DNA of 64,000 bases from Membranipora membranacea (Eukaryota; Bryozoa; Gymnolaemata; Cheilostomatida; Membraniporidae). The stretch spans positions 13,516,001-13,580,000 of the forward strand of contig OU612073.1 in the NCBI GenBank assembly GCA_914767715.1. Reading direction: 5' to 3'. This document shows positions 11,905 to 23,515 of this stretch, piece by piece. The notes under the pieces were generated by a model, which worked only from the letters and a program-made list of their open reading frames with translations, had not been told where the DNA came from and did not search any database. Every line of letters starts with the position of its first letter. Within the stretch, counting starts at the first letter, position 1. The position numbers and the translations under genes are program-made.

Positions 11905-12245
11905 TTGAGCTATCAATGAAAAGGAGCTTTGATAGCGCATATGAACACATCATTGGCTATCAAGCGAGAGGTCCCGGGTTCGATTCCTCCTCTCATCTCG
12001 AGGGATTTCCCCTGGCTTCTTCCTACTCATCAACCACAATACTCAGAGCAACTTCAATCCGACAGCTCTAGCAAAATTATTCATATCTATAACTCAGAAA
12101 ACTCTCATAATCACAACACTCACAGATGGAACATGCTCAACCTTCTAATATCAAGGATGTTTTCTATCAATAACGATCCAAATTGTCTGGGGCTTGGAAG
12201 ACTAGAGGTGTCAATCACTTGTTCTCTGGAGAGTACAGTCTAATA
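11905..12245 (+). mobile_element. tRNA-derived SINE-like element in R1 intron
   Basis: Contains a B-box-like GGTTCGATTCC preceded by tagcgcat...ggctatcaagcgagaggtccc, which resembles the tRNA head of many invertebrate SINEs. The 33560-33895 copy in R3 sits at the same place. Type-2 receptors R2 and R4 lack it in the matching intron. The 3' boundary is not sharp. Confidence 0.45.
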
Positions 12246-12666
12246 CCAATACCCTCCGTCCACATAAGACAAGATATATAAATTTACTCAAAGTTTATTA
12301 TTTCAGGCCAAGTTAATAAGAGTAAGTGAAGAATTGAGAGTGTAAGATATGTATAGACCAAAAACTAAGAACCAAAAAGGTGTTGAAATTCTTGGTCTAC
12401 ATATATGTTTATGTAACCAATAAACAGTAAAAAGTTTACCTGCAAAAATGATGTGAAATCCAGCCTGATCTATTTCTCCAATCTGTATAAGTATATCAAC
12501 TTCCGCTCTGAAGTATTCTCTCTGTTGTGGGCATGATCCCTTCTCTGTATTACTTGTTATTGTTCTGTTCGAGAGGCAGTGACTGCTGTCATTACTCTGG
12601 TGACTGAAGACGAGTACGCAGCTGACACAAGACCCAATAATCCGGATCTGTCGCATATCCACCTTC

Positions 12667-12894
12667 CTCAAAAATTGATCTCAATGCATAGGAAATGAAC
12701 TGTAACCCATTAAGATATTATCCCCATCTTTTAACGGCCTGAATTTCAGGTTTTTTCATTTTTAGTAAAGGCGGAAAAATGTTTTCCGCGTTTTCTAAAA
12801 ATGAAAATACCTGAAATTCAGGCCATTAAAAGATGGGGATGATATCTCAATGGGTTACAGTTCATTTTCTATGCATTGAGATCGATTTTTGAGG
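12667..12894. repeat. Foldback element truncating the R1 cysteine-rich exon
   Basis: Two arms of about 105 bp are inverted copies of one another. The left begins ctcaaaaattgatctcaatg and the right ends cattgagatcgatttttgag, with ggcctgaatttcaggt and acctgaaattcaggcc near the centre. R1 exon homology stops at its edge. R3 carries the same junction, followed by a larger nested version, so the insertion predates the R1/R3 duplication. Confidence 0.75.
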
Positions 12895-12964
12895 AAAAAA
12901 ATATTTTCCGCATTTCCCAAAAAAATTATTTTTATCACTTGATTTTTACCAAAAACACTCATAT

Positions 12965-13379
12965 CAGTGGCGTATATTTCCACTCACGGCCCACGGATTT
13001 CCGTGAGTGGCTGAATAGCTCAGTGTGTAGAGCGTCCGCCTAATAATCACTGTTGAAAAGATTGTTGTGGGTTCGAATCCCATCAAGGACAGTTTTTTTT
13101 CAAATGGGTGCTTTATAACTGGAGCATTTTTACCGTAATCTTCTACTGCTATTGAGTTGTTTTCTGAAAGTACCCAACAGCTCAGTGAGCCATTGAAATA
13201 CCTCTCTGCTTGCACTATTTTGCTATCGATATGCAAAAATTTCCGTGGTCGGAGGGCGCTTTAGCGCCCCTCCCACACCCTCCCCGCCACGCCTACGGCG
13301 TGTGGATCGGGCTGCGCCCGATTATTATGCTCATCTCTGAAAAGTCAGTGAGTGAAATTTTTTAGAATATACGCCCCTG
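12965..13379 (+). mobile_element. hAT-like MITE with embedded tRNA-like sequence (copy 1)
   Basis: 415 bp with terminal inverted repeats CAGTGGCGTATATT and AATATACGCCCCTG, and an 8-bp duplication ACTCATAT (12957-12964 and 13380-13387). R3 has the uninterrupted empty site at 34905-34915 (aacactcatatgatac). An 8-bp target duplication and CAG...CTG ends are hAT features. Inside lies a tRNA-like stretch at about 13009-13092, with an A box at 13016-13034 and a B box at 13069-13081. No transposase is encoded. Confidence 0.85.
13009..13092 (+). ncRNA. tRNA-like sequence inside MITE
   Basis: TAGCTCAGTGTGTAGAGCG (A box) and GGGTTCGAATCCC (B box) are spaced as in a tRNA gene. The anticodon region CGCCTAATAATCAC resembles tRNA-Ile(AAU), with weak stem pairing. 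The second MITE carries the same sequence on the other strand with a few differences. It is probably a captured, degenerate tRNA that may still recruit RNA polymerase III. It is not called as a functional tRNA. Confidence 0.55.
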
Positions 13380-13387
13380 ACTCATAT

Positions 13388-13977
13388 GATACGGTGGTGA
13401 TGTCTCAATGTCTTTCCAGTAGTTTTTTTTAGCATCATCAACAAATTCAAGGTGAAAAACGATTTTCCTCATTTTCGAAAACGCGGACAACGATTTTCCA
13501 CGATGAAACTGATTTTCCGCCTTTCCGCGTTTTCCACAACCCGCTCCAATAAGACACATAGCATGAAGAGCATGAAAAAGGCGAGACGTAACTCCCGGAT
13601 TAAAAAAATTCAAAGCACAAAAAAGTTTCTACTCACATATTATCATCGGTTGGTTTCGATTGTGGTATCTGGAAAAAGACTTGGAGAGTTGATGGAAATT
13701 TATACAGTTGCGTGAATGCTGCAGCCACCAAGCTTGGAGATAAACATTCAACTGCCTGGAGTAGAAACAAAGTTTTGTATTTGTTTCATCAATTAGTATG
13801 AATTTAGAATAATTCGAACAAACTTCTATGCGTGATTAACAGAAAATCACATTCAAATTACAGCATTTTTTACCTGTTTAATAACAGTGGCTCTGCTCTG
13901 TTTTCCTTGCTTCCCCTTGTTTGAATCGTTGGATTATTAACACTAAACCCACCTGTGGTAAATGGTTTTAATTTTTT
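13388..13977. other. Foldback remnant and type-1 receptor 5' flank
   Basis: 13388-13560 continues the foldback element seen at 34915-35060. 13560-13977 aligns with 35070-35510 and 49585-50040, the 5' flank of the receptors (ctcacatattatcatcggttgg). No start codon for R1 could be placed. Confidence 0.5.
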
Positions 13978-14225
13978 TTAGGTTGCACGTCTCTAAAATC
14001 AACTCTGGATCTTAACCAAAGTACATCTTTGGCATACCTTTTTGACAGCAACAGTGGATCACATCATGTATTATTTTGCTCTGCCCTTTCCGAAAAAGCC
14101 ATAATCTCAAGTGAATTTGTTGGCAAGGCTAATAGAGTGGAAAACTTTGCCCAATCGTGCTTTGTTCGATGTCTACCCGGTAGTCAAATATGTAAAGAAA
14201 AATTTGATGAGATATTATTACTCAC

Positions 14226-16131
14226 CTAACACTAGAACTGTATGAAATCACCAAGATCGCAGCAACTGCCAACAAGCTCAGAGTGATTGCAATAATTGAT
14301 ATAATCGGAGCTGATGATGTCACTTCTGAATTGGTAGTACCTGCATTACCACTCTAAGACTCTTCTCCATCTTGAGTGCTAAGATCTCGATATTGTAGAA
14401 AAGTGGTATTCACTGCCAAAAAAATTCAAGGAATGAAGTTGAAAAGCCGATTCTTTGGTTATGCTTAAAACTGATTAGTTAAGATTCCTGAAATTGGTGA
14501 ATTAAGAGGGTAAAACTTCCAGTTTTCCTTCAGATCAAATTGATCTCTTGGCTTGGGCATATCAGGCAAAATTTGCAGTGTCTTGTGTGTGTCTCTTTAG
14601 AAATAAGCATGTCATTAGTGTTTTATGTTAGCAAAGTAGAGGAAAGGGAACTTTAAGTACCTTCATGTGTCAATTGTGTTTGAATACTTGAGTTATTGGC
14701 AGCATCGTCTTCTATACGCTCAAGAGGAGGATCCCATTTCTGATCTTGGCAGCGGAGCTTTTTGCCCTTGTGAAGCACTTTGAAGCCATTAAGACAAGAG
14801 GCTGTGTATAGAGAAGACGTGTATTCAAGAAGGCCAGTCTTCTCTAGCGATGTCTTGTTCAAAAGTGTGATGTTGGTATTACACAATCGTGCTATAAAAA
14901 TAGATAACTACTCCTCATGATGATTAGGAGCATGATCACAACGAAGCGTTTGACTTACAAGGTTTAATTAAGGAGTGCTGCAATACATAATAGGCCCCAA
15001 GATATTGTCAAATAGCCACTAATTATTTTTCAATATAGGTCTTAACTTTGGGCATACCTGCTATGGATTGAGAATTAACTACATTAAGTAGCATAAAAAA
15101 AGAATTGTGATGATATGTATTTACAGAACTGTTATGTTGGCTACCTCAATTATTACAGCTTTCATTAAAATTCATGCATTCCGAACTCCAGACTGATGAA
15201 TGAATTAATGTTATTATTACATACCTGAGTATCTGATGTGGATCATATCATCTTGCAGATCGACTCCTTGTACTGTTTGAAAAAGCAGAGTGATTTTATT
15301 AGATCCAGAAAATCTCAGGGGTAAATTTCTCTCATTTTGATTATTTAAGTCGGCGAAGATGTTGAGTTGCTGGAAGTTTGGTAATATCGCATCTAACTGA
15401 TATATGTCTATGGTCACAGCCCCTGCCAGTGGCATATTAGAAAGTGACGCACTCATGTGACTGTTTGATGTACCATTTCCATTCCAGGTTGAATCCTTTG
15501 TGATGTACCCATCTGGGGATTGACTGGTATCAATCTCACTTTCAGAGGAGGGCGTCATAAAAGGAAAAACAGGATAAACTGAAAAAAAACATAAATCATT
15601 ACTGGATTGAAACAAACCGATTATGGAAAGAGAAAATTCAACGAGTGTTAAATATGAAGTGCTTAGCAAAAGAACCAAGGTGTTTTTATGTTGAGAATCA
15701 TGACCTTCATATTTATTTCTATATAATCAATTGACAGTATAATGTTACCTGCAAATGTAATATGATATACAGCCTGATCTCGCTCTCCTATCTGTAATAG
15801 TAGATCAACATCGCCTCTGCAGTATTCTCTCTGTTGTGGGCATGATCCATTCTCTTCATTACTTGATATTGTCCTGTTCAAGAGACAGTGACTGCTGTCA
15901 TTACTCTTTTGATTGAAGACAAGACCACAGCTGTCACAAGTCCCGATAATCCGGATCTGACGCATATCCACCTTGGTCTGGTTCCCTGAAATCCCCATGG
16001 CACAATGTCTTACTGTCATGTGGGGTTCTGCTGTGATTTTGGTGTCACGATCGTTTGATGAGCTCCAAACCTCAACATCGTCTATATCAATCCTTGTCTC
16101 TCCTCTCGAACCACCTAAAACATTGCGATCG
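14226..16131 (-). pseudogene. R2: type-2 sushi receptor, tail-less and broken
   Basis: Minus-strand exons: cysteine-rich domain 15749-16131 (or from 16114), cysteine-free domain 15225-15578, sushi 14661-14891, membrane-span 14226-14412. It is closest to R4. Lesions relative to R4: a TAG in the membrane-span exon (GEES-stop-SGN, where R4 has SSSGN), the fourth sushi cysteine replaced (PPLERI versus PPLECI), and two cysteines of the first domain replaced together (DRNV for DCNV, VEVW for VEVC). A MITE at 16465-16880 interrupts the upstream candidate exon. To the left, receptor homology ends abruptly at 13978, so no juxtamembrane or tail exons follow. The membrane segment (ISIIAITLSLLAVAAILAIS) remains. 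It is probably non-functional, although the ectodomain frames are still open. Confidence 0.8.
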
Positions 16132-16464
16132 CTGAAAATAAGAGCTGATTCACAGAAGCATCAATTTTGGCTGTGAAATTGATTGAAGCAAAGCACAGCT
16201 TCACCAAACGGCAGGTGAAGATAGCATAAAATTAAAGGTCAGGTTAAATAATCTATTTATGCAAATAACATCAAGGAAAAGACAACAACTATATTTATCT
16301 TCATTAATCAAGTTGTCATTTCTTGGTGATCAAAACCACAGGGTCATAAATCTTAGAAGTGTGATATATTAATTAAATATAAATCAAGATTAAAACCAAC
16401 CTTGTGTGCATAATACTCCATAATATAATGTTGTTATAAGGATGAAACTTTCAGCTATTCTGAT

Positions 16465-16880
16465 CAGGGGCGTATATTCTAAAATATTTCACTCACTGAC
16501 TTTTCAGAGATGAGCATAATAATCGGGCGCAGCCCGATCCACACGCCGTAGGCGTGGCGGGGAGGGTGTGGGAGGGGCGCCTAAGCGCCCTCCCACCACG
16601 GAAATTTTTGCATATCGGTTACAAAATAGTGCAAGCAGAGAGGTATTTCAATAGCTCACTGAGCTGTTGGGTACTTTCAGAAAACAACTCAATAGCAGTA
16701 GATGATTACGGTAAAAATGCTCCAGTTATAAAGCACCCATTCGAAAAAAAACTGACCCTGATGGGATTCGAACCCACAACAATCTTATTAACAGTGATTA
16801 TTAGGCGCCCGCTCTACACACTGAGCTATTCGACCACTCACGGAAATCCGTGGGCCGTGAGTGTTAATATACGCCACTGA
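16465..16880 (-). mobile_element. hAT-like MITE with embedded tRNA-like sequence (copy 2)
   Basis: 416 bp, inverted relative to copy 1. Ends are CAGGGGCGTATATT and TATACGCCACTG, flanked by an 8-bp duplication ATTCTGAT (16457-16464 and 16881-16888). R4 shows the single uninterrupted ATTCTGAT at about 49450. The minus-strand tRNA-like part is at about 16752-16836, with its B box complement at 16763-16775. The insertion splits the R2 sequence matching the R4 candidate 5' exon 49397-49464. Confidence 0.88.
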
Positions 16881-16888
16881 TTCTGATG

Positions 16889-19800
16889 CACAACCTGAAA
16901 TTCATATTATTATCAATCAGTTCCGGAAACCTGTACAATATGCTTGAAATATTGTTTGTAAGAACATGTATCTTCGAATCAAACCGTTCAAACATATTAT
17001 TAATCAAGTTACTCCCATAGGACACATAGCAGGCATAGAGTAAGGGAGGTAAGAGAGGTAACTCCTGGAATATAAAGTGCAAACAATAAAACAATAAGTT
17101 TCTACTCACATATTGTCATCGGTTGGTATTGTTTTTGAAATCTTGAAAAAAAAAGACTTGGAGAGACTTTATATACTTAAAAGGAAATTTATACTGTTGC
17201 GTGAATGCTGCAGCCAGGAGGAGAAAAAGTTCTGTATTTGTTTCATCAATTAGTATAAATTTAGAATAATTCAAACAAACTACAGTGCGTGAACGGAAAA
17301 TCACATTCAAATTACAGTATTTTTTACCTGTTACATAACAATGGCATTCTCCTTTTTCCTTGTTGCCCCTTGTTTGAATCGTTAGACTATCAACACTAAT
17401 CCCACCTGTGGTAAATGGTTGTAATTTGTTGTAGGTTGCAGTGTATTACTAGCTGATAATTGCACATTGTAATATTATTAAGTCTATTTATTGCAAATGT
17501 ATTACAACACAACAAAGGAGGTGAGAGGGAGGCAGCCTTAACTTTTGGAATGTCACTGGGATTTATTTGTTACCATGTTAAATCAGGTCAATGGCAATGG
17601 CCTTGGGACAATGATATGTTCTGCAAGAGTTCACAATGAACAGGTGTTGTGAATTAAAGTTGATAAGTTAGCTGATAAATGCTGAATTTCTCGACTGTCT
17701 AACTGTACGGTGTATGTTGCCTTGATTTTTAAACTTTTTTTACAATAAACACCTTACAGACTTTTCTATGTCTCAAAAAAACAACAGTTTATCTCCTCAT
17801 TTTCGAAATCTTTGCAGTTCCGGCGGTAATTGGAATTGAAGGCTCGAAAAGGATCTTTTAATTGTTTTTTACGTCATCTGATTCACATACTAAACAATAT
17901 TCTTTTTTAACTTGTACCACAGAGAGTTGACTTTTCTATGTTTTGTCTCTTGCCAGTGTATACACCAAATTTCATGGCTTTTTTTGACCGTGATTATGAT
18001 AAATCCATCCATCAATCCAACATTGAGTAAGGTCATCGTCAGTCAAGCCTTAATGGAGTAAAGTTCCACCCTACGGCACAAAATTCTTGTTCGGATAACT
18101 GACAGCTATTTTTAAATTCGACAGATTTTTTTCATTTGGAGAGGATAATACTTGGGATTGACTGTAATACAGATCGGAGATTGCCATGACTTCAAATATG
18201 ATTGATTAATACATTATGAATGATAACCCAGATCTTGAATATGACATCATTATCCTCAAGGGTAAGTGACATTCTCTGTTCGATTTCTTCTATCAACGAC
18301 AAGCTGTATATAATTGTTTTCGTATTTTATATAAACTAAAATGTTCATAATAATGAGATAAAACAACTGTAAATGAGAGTATTGCAGTATTCATTAACAA
18401 CATTGCGTGAACACAGAAATGTAATGTAATGCTTAGGCGAGATTAAACTATAGTACTCTCCTACTTTTTCTCAGATTAAATACACAAACGTTTATTGTAA
18501 AATAAATATTGATACCTATTCTATGAAAGCAAATGTTGCAGTCTATGCAAATCAAATAATCAAAAAATTTCTAAGCTCTCATTGGCATAGAATTGGTCTT
18601 TTTCTAAACTCCTAACATGGATGTGTATAGATAGGTTTCAGGGTTATAGGGATTCCCTAAATCATAACTCAATATACAACATAATATATAACACCTCTCA
18701 TTTCTGCTCAGTTTACCTTTCTCATAACTCATACTTAGAGGCGCTATGTTTCAGAATTTCTCTTCATGCAATATCCTTCTATCTTGTTGTATTTCAAATC
18801 AGTATCACCATTAGCTCTTGACATGCCAGCACCACTGTTACAAACTAAATAAATGAAACATACTGTGAAGTACAACACATTATCAACAATAAGAATTTTT
18901 CAGAAAAAAATATTTACATCATGTATAACTCAGTGTGTGTACTCAAAACTTACAGTGCCTATTTGTTACTCTCTAGTACTCTTTAGGTATACACATATGG
19001 CCTGTCTGCAGTGGCATTAATATTATGATAATTTGTCCATAAGAGTTGATTATCCTGTGTGTCATGTTTGTGAAAAAATGTGGGAATCCAAAGTTAGTTA
19101 GCCGAATCAAAAATGTCAACGATGACGTCATAGTGAGTTTATTTGGGAAAATCACGAGAGTTGAAACTGTACACGATAATGACAACAAATTTATGGTCGG
19201 TCAAGTTAGTGTCTTGCGAATCGCCCAATCAATCACAATGTGTCAAACATTGATCATCTAACTAAACCAACAAATTATGCAATGTCAGGCATTTAAAATT
19301 ATGTTAATACACTAACTAGGGCCGACTGGTGGGTTGCATAACCTAACTACACTGAATAATACAGGGAGAGTGGGTGTATTCGTTTTATAATAGTGGCTCA
19401 TTCACAAGGCATCATTAATACATCATATTCTCATATTGTGCAAGCTATGTGAATATGGAGGTATCAGAGGCTATATATAATGAGACCTTCCACTAGCCAT
19501 GATAATTTATATAACCGATGCGAACACATTGAAAATTAGGCTCCGCCCCTTTCTGGTGGTAATCGCTTGGAGGTAAGCGTACCCAGTGCAATGAATTTAC
19601 TATCAAAAATTGACAAGGTGAATGCTTTCATAGTTTATTTTATAAGTACATTCACACAGAACTTTCGATAATATGAACTGGGACATATGAAATCTAAGAT
19701 GTCTTTTAAATAAAAAGTAGGCATCAAAGAAACAAAATACTTGGTGGATGAAAAACCTTTTTGTAATGTAACCCCCATATATATAGACAACTGAATTTCA

Positions 19801-20790
19801 ATTCAATGTGAAAATAGTTAAGTGTGGACAAGCACTGATGTTATCTTCTCCAATTCTGGCGACTGAATTGAATTCATCAGTAAGGCCAGCACAGAAATTT
19901 TCTATAGCATAAGTCTGAGAATAATAATATCATCCTCAAAAAATTTAATTTTTCCTGGTTTGTTCTAGCATATTGCTGTTTGTCGCCTGAAGACATGTGC
20001 TTCAAACGGCTCTGAATCAGGGATATATCTAAACCCTCTAAATTCTAAGTCATCTTATATCTGCCTAAACAATATTTTAAAGCAAGTTTTAGAAAAAGCT
20101 TTTCATAGCCCCAAACATCCCATGATAACTTTGAGGCAAAGAGGGAGGTCTTTTATCCCTCTATGCAAGTAATTTTTTTTTTTACGTTTGACAGTAAGCT
20201 GAATAGAAGAAGAGTTTTAAAAGGGAAATTAAAACAGCATGAATCTGCTGACGATGCACTCTACTCTGGTGCCGCCATTCTCACTTCAGTTTTGAATGCG
20301 TTTGTAATTTTGTATGGTTGGTACCTGCCCCCATGATTTTTATATAAATCTTAGCGCATACAATAAGAAGCGAAGATATCCAAACAAAAAGAACTCATCT
20401 TCTTCTTGATGACAGACCTTAAGGTGAAGAGAAATTTTTGAATTTATTTTGTGAACTTAATGAACATTAGCTAAGAGTATCCCCTTGTCCTCACACATGA
20501 TAAACTTTGCCTATGAAACACAGCAGCTAACCTATGTCAGGCCATCATTACATCGCAGTGGGCAGCAAAGATGGATTATACTGCCAACCCCCCTTACTTT
20601 CTCACAAATATGCAGGCCTGTATAATATTGATCTCTGGCTAAGAATGCAATATCAAGCAATAACTCAGGTGAAAAACCTGAAAAGTTATTGAGAAAGCCA
20701 TTGCTGTCCAAGGCAGCAACGCTTACTTTACAACCAGAAGTGGGCGTGACCGTTAAATAACGCTGATTGGCTATTCGCATTTTATGCGCA
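16889..20790. other. R2 5' flank and inter-unit DNA, no gene
   Basis: 16889-17460 is receptor 5' flank, homologous to 49450-50060 but with a deletion of the part corresponding to 50090-50210. 17460-19300 is distantly similar to 36000-37100 and 50400-51850. 19300-20790 is AT-rich without a conserved frame. The short open frames here are not supported by conservation or splice signals. Confidence 0.45.
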
Positions 20791-20858
20791 AGTGGAAAGT
20801 CTCTATATCTATAGTCTCTGGCGGTATCTCGAAGAGATTTTTCTTAAAGAGTATAGAG

Positions 20859-21182
20859 TACGGGTACGGGTACGGGTACGGGTACGGGTACGGGTACGGG
20901 TACGGGTACGGGTACGGGTACGGGTACGGGTACGGGTACGGGTACGGGTACGGGTACGGGTACGGGTACGGGTACGGGTACGGGTACGGGTACGGGTACG
21001 GGTACGGGTACGGGTACGGGTACGGGTACGGGTACGGGTACGGGTACGGGTACGGGTACGGGTACGGGTACGGGTACGGGTACGGGTACGGGTACGGGTA
21101 CGGGTACGGGTACGGGTACGGGTACGGGTACGGGTACGGGTACGGGTACGGGTACGGGTACGGGTACGGGTACGGGTACGGG
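20859..21182 (+). repeat. Perfect (TACGGG)54 array
   Basis: 324 bp, exactly 54 copies of TACGGG without an interruption. The unit is a close relative of the TTAGGG telomere repeat, and its GGG runs every 6 nt fit the G-quadruplex rule. Degenerate relatives lie at the corresponding place of the next two units (37355-37680 and 53673-53762). The long Tyr-Gly, Arg-Val and Pro-Val frames across it are artefacts of the repeat. Confidence 0.98.
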
Positions 21183-22842
21183 TTGAATATGTCTAAGTGA
21201 GTATCTGAAACTATTACACCTTGATTCTAGCACAGAACAATATATCGAGAGCAGTTTAATAAATAAATAAATGTGATGTTAGAGTAATATGTGGCAACAT
21301 GTTTTTGATATATTTTATATCGATACAAGTCATAGTTCATTCATGCATTGGTATTACAGTATTGAAAGATAACTACAAATAATTTGTTTACAAATCCCTA
21401 AACTGTGATCAATAATAAACTTGTATGAACAGGAAGTGACATCTTTAAGTACGAATTATACAAATTTGAGGAAGTTTAAAGTGCAACCAAGGTTTCAAAC
21501 AACTTCTCATTGATGGCCATTGATTAATAGCAGATTGCACCTTCTGCATGGGGAAAAAGACAAAATATAATTCGGATGATTATTCAGCCAGAATTGTTGT
21601 GAAACATTTCTTCCATTAGGTACTCAAACTCAGCTAAAAGAGAATACCACATAGCAGTTTCCTGTTCCTGTTAGTATTTAGCCTGTGCTCTATAATTATT
21701 ACAGCAAAGTCTTGGAACCTCCCCTAAACTGAAGTGTTACCCAGCTTAGAGTCAGCAACTACCTTTGAGTTTTGCATCGCGTAATGCACAAAGCTGATGC
21801 TGCCCAGCACATTATTTGCTACCCATTAATGCATTGCTGCGAAACCTTGGTTGCCCTTTAACAAATACCAAATAGTCATAAACCATTGATTAAAAGTGCT
21901 ACCCTCAGAATTTCTTTGACCATAATGGATATGTATTTTGATATGTGAAGGGCTATGTTTGCCATGATTATCTTGGCGTACATTCCCTTTTACGGAGATT
22001 TACAAAAAAGTTCTGAATTTACCACCTGCCTATTTACAATGGATCGAGGTAAAACCTTGATGTTCTTCTAAGCCTCTTGTTTAGCATAAGCAGGAAACCC
22101 ACAATACAATGCTGTACGCAACCAAGGCTTACTAATTTGCATAACAATAACACCAGTCGACCAATCAGATGAATTGTCAGCAGTACATCCTTGTTTTCAG
22201 CTTAATTATTATCATAATCTGCAAAACACTGCTATCAAGAATCATTGTCATCAGGTGTTATTTTAGCACTGTGCTTGAGATTACGGTTTTTGAATAGGGG
22301 ATTCATATTATTGGTTAATTTGACAGCAGTTGCTTTTGAGTCTAAAAGACTGAGGAAGAGAATTCTAGAAAATGAATTTTAAGCCCTGACGCTCTGAGAT
22401 AGTATTTGACCCTATAAAATGGCTGAGGAATTTTATTATTATAAACTACATTGCAATACTATAATCATAGAAATATTGCCAGACTGTAATACAAAAAAAA
22501 AGATGCAAGATCAATGCAGGAATATAACGTGTAGATTAATGACATAAATGGTTCTTATCCATATAGAGTGTGTTACTGTGATTGACACCGTTTGCACCAC
22601 AAATCTCTGGATTATTCAGATTGTGAAAACCACATATTACGTCAACTGCAAAAAATTGGCTCAACCCATATGCTTTAACAAGTATTTTCTGGGTTGTATT
22701 ATTATTTAGCATAAATCAGGAGATGCACATCCAGATCCTTTCACAAAAATGATTTGCCTGCCAGATTTACAGGACAGTCAAACAGCCAAACCAGTACAAA
22801 ACCGTACGTGTTGTATACTGCTTAAATTTTAACGAAAATAAA
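21183..22842. repeat. Array-boundary flank repeat and R3 3' flank (copy c)
   Basis: 21230-21470 matches 38155-38470 and 54190-54450 (acaatatatcg.gagcagtt). 21940-22840 matches the 3' flank of the other receptor tails. No gene seen. Confidence 0.6.
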
Positions 22843-23515
22843 CTACAGAGTTTCATGATCATCAAGGGTATACACACAGTAAACGCTGAGAGCATCTTCA
22901 AAATCACAGCTTACAACTGGTCAAGTAGGCGCTTTTACTTCTCTTTTTGACTGCAGATTGTCATGATTAGCACTTTTAAAAATTGCTGTGCTGCTATGGT
23001 GGCTTGTACTAGGATAGTTTACAGATATCCTTTCCTGAAGAGGTTGAGATTGATGTATTGTTTGCAGAGTTCCACTGGGCCCTGTAAAACTGTCTCTATG
23101 CACCTCAACCTCAGTTGTTTGTGGTCCCTGGGAGAATATTCTCATGGACTTACGCCCTCGGCAAGGCATCGGAGGTGTATTAGGTATTTTTCTCCTCCCA
23201 CCGCGGTTAGTTCTTTTTTAATTTTTGAGATCAGAACACCCTTTGTTTTGCTGATTTATCCCTCTTTTGCTAAATTCTTGAGAAATCGATCCCAACAAAT
23301 CCAAGGAGGGAAGCTTTAAGTTCTCCATAAATGAAGGGTCAGACCCAGAATTTCCTTCTGGCCCCTCTTCAGATAATCTTTCTTTAGCACTTTTCTTTCG
23401 GTCCAGATCATTAATCATATCGTACTCATCTATCTCGCAATAATCCAGATAGGGATCAGTTTTCTCAATAAATTCATAATTTGACACAGGGCCGATGTCG
23501 CTTCTTCTTTGTAAT
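22843..23515 (-). pseudogene. R3 cytoplasmic-tail exon, frameshifted before the ITAM
   Basis: After the ttcaatttag acceptor it reads DYKEEATSALC and soon stops. One base is missing relative to R4 (GCGACATC versus GCAGACATC). In the shifted frame the complete motif NYEFIEKTDPYLDYCEI is still readable, followed by YDMI and the Ser/Lys-rich stretch. The body ends LKN-stop where R4 has FKRKKRTNRGG. The distal segment (PLQERISVNYPSTSHHSST) survives in pieces. Confidence 0.85.

Larger units (their letters stand above)
5735..12665 (-). pseudogene. R1: sushi-domain receptor, type-1 copy, broken
   Basis: Minus-strand exons, N to C: cysteine-rich exon remnant 12440-~12665 (starts VDMRQIRIIGSC, 5' part cut off by a foldback repeat); cysteine-free domain 11505-11873 (VHPVFPFMM...HIRYSG, intact); sushi 9880-10089 (SCEINIRHLNK...ASCLNGF, FRCQDQKWDPPLEC, four Cys); membrane-span 9482-9611; juxtamembrane 8849-8907; tail 5735-6395. 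Inner exon phases match those of R4. Lesions: TAA in the membrane-span exon (the R3 frame reads CAA), TAA three codons into the tail, a second TAA at the first ITAM tyrosine, and a distal frameshift. One Cys of the first domain is Phe (QREYF versus QREYC in R2 and R4). The S2 gene sits on the opposite strand in the tail/juxtamembrane intron. The ancestral role was a single-pass surface receptor. As it stands, the locus could at most make a secreted or truncated ectodomain. Confidence 0.75.

Noticed and set aside
11929-12243. Plus-strand 104-residue frame, also at 33575-33892
   Set aside because: It covers the tRNA-derived SINE-like element; the similarity comes from duplication, and it has no splice or promoter signals.
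13009-13092. Functional tRNA gene
   Set aside because: A and B boxes are present, but the acceptor and anticodon stems pair poorly, and the sequence is carried as part of a MITE in two places.
16554-16880. Plus-strand frame resembling 12964-13236 on the minus strand
   Set aside because: Both are translations of the same MITE, which encodes no transposase motif.
20859-21182. A chromosome telomere
   Set aside because: The array is internal, TACGGG rather than a standard telomere unit, and has ordinary sequence on both sides plus degenerate cousins at the same unit position.
20784-21233. Long Tyr-Gly, Arg-Val and Pro-Val reading frames on both strands
   Set aside because: They are the six-frame translation of the (TACGGG)54 array; a 6-bp repeat with no stop gives dipeptide frames automatically.
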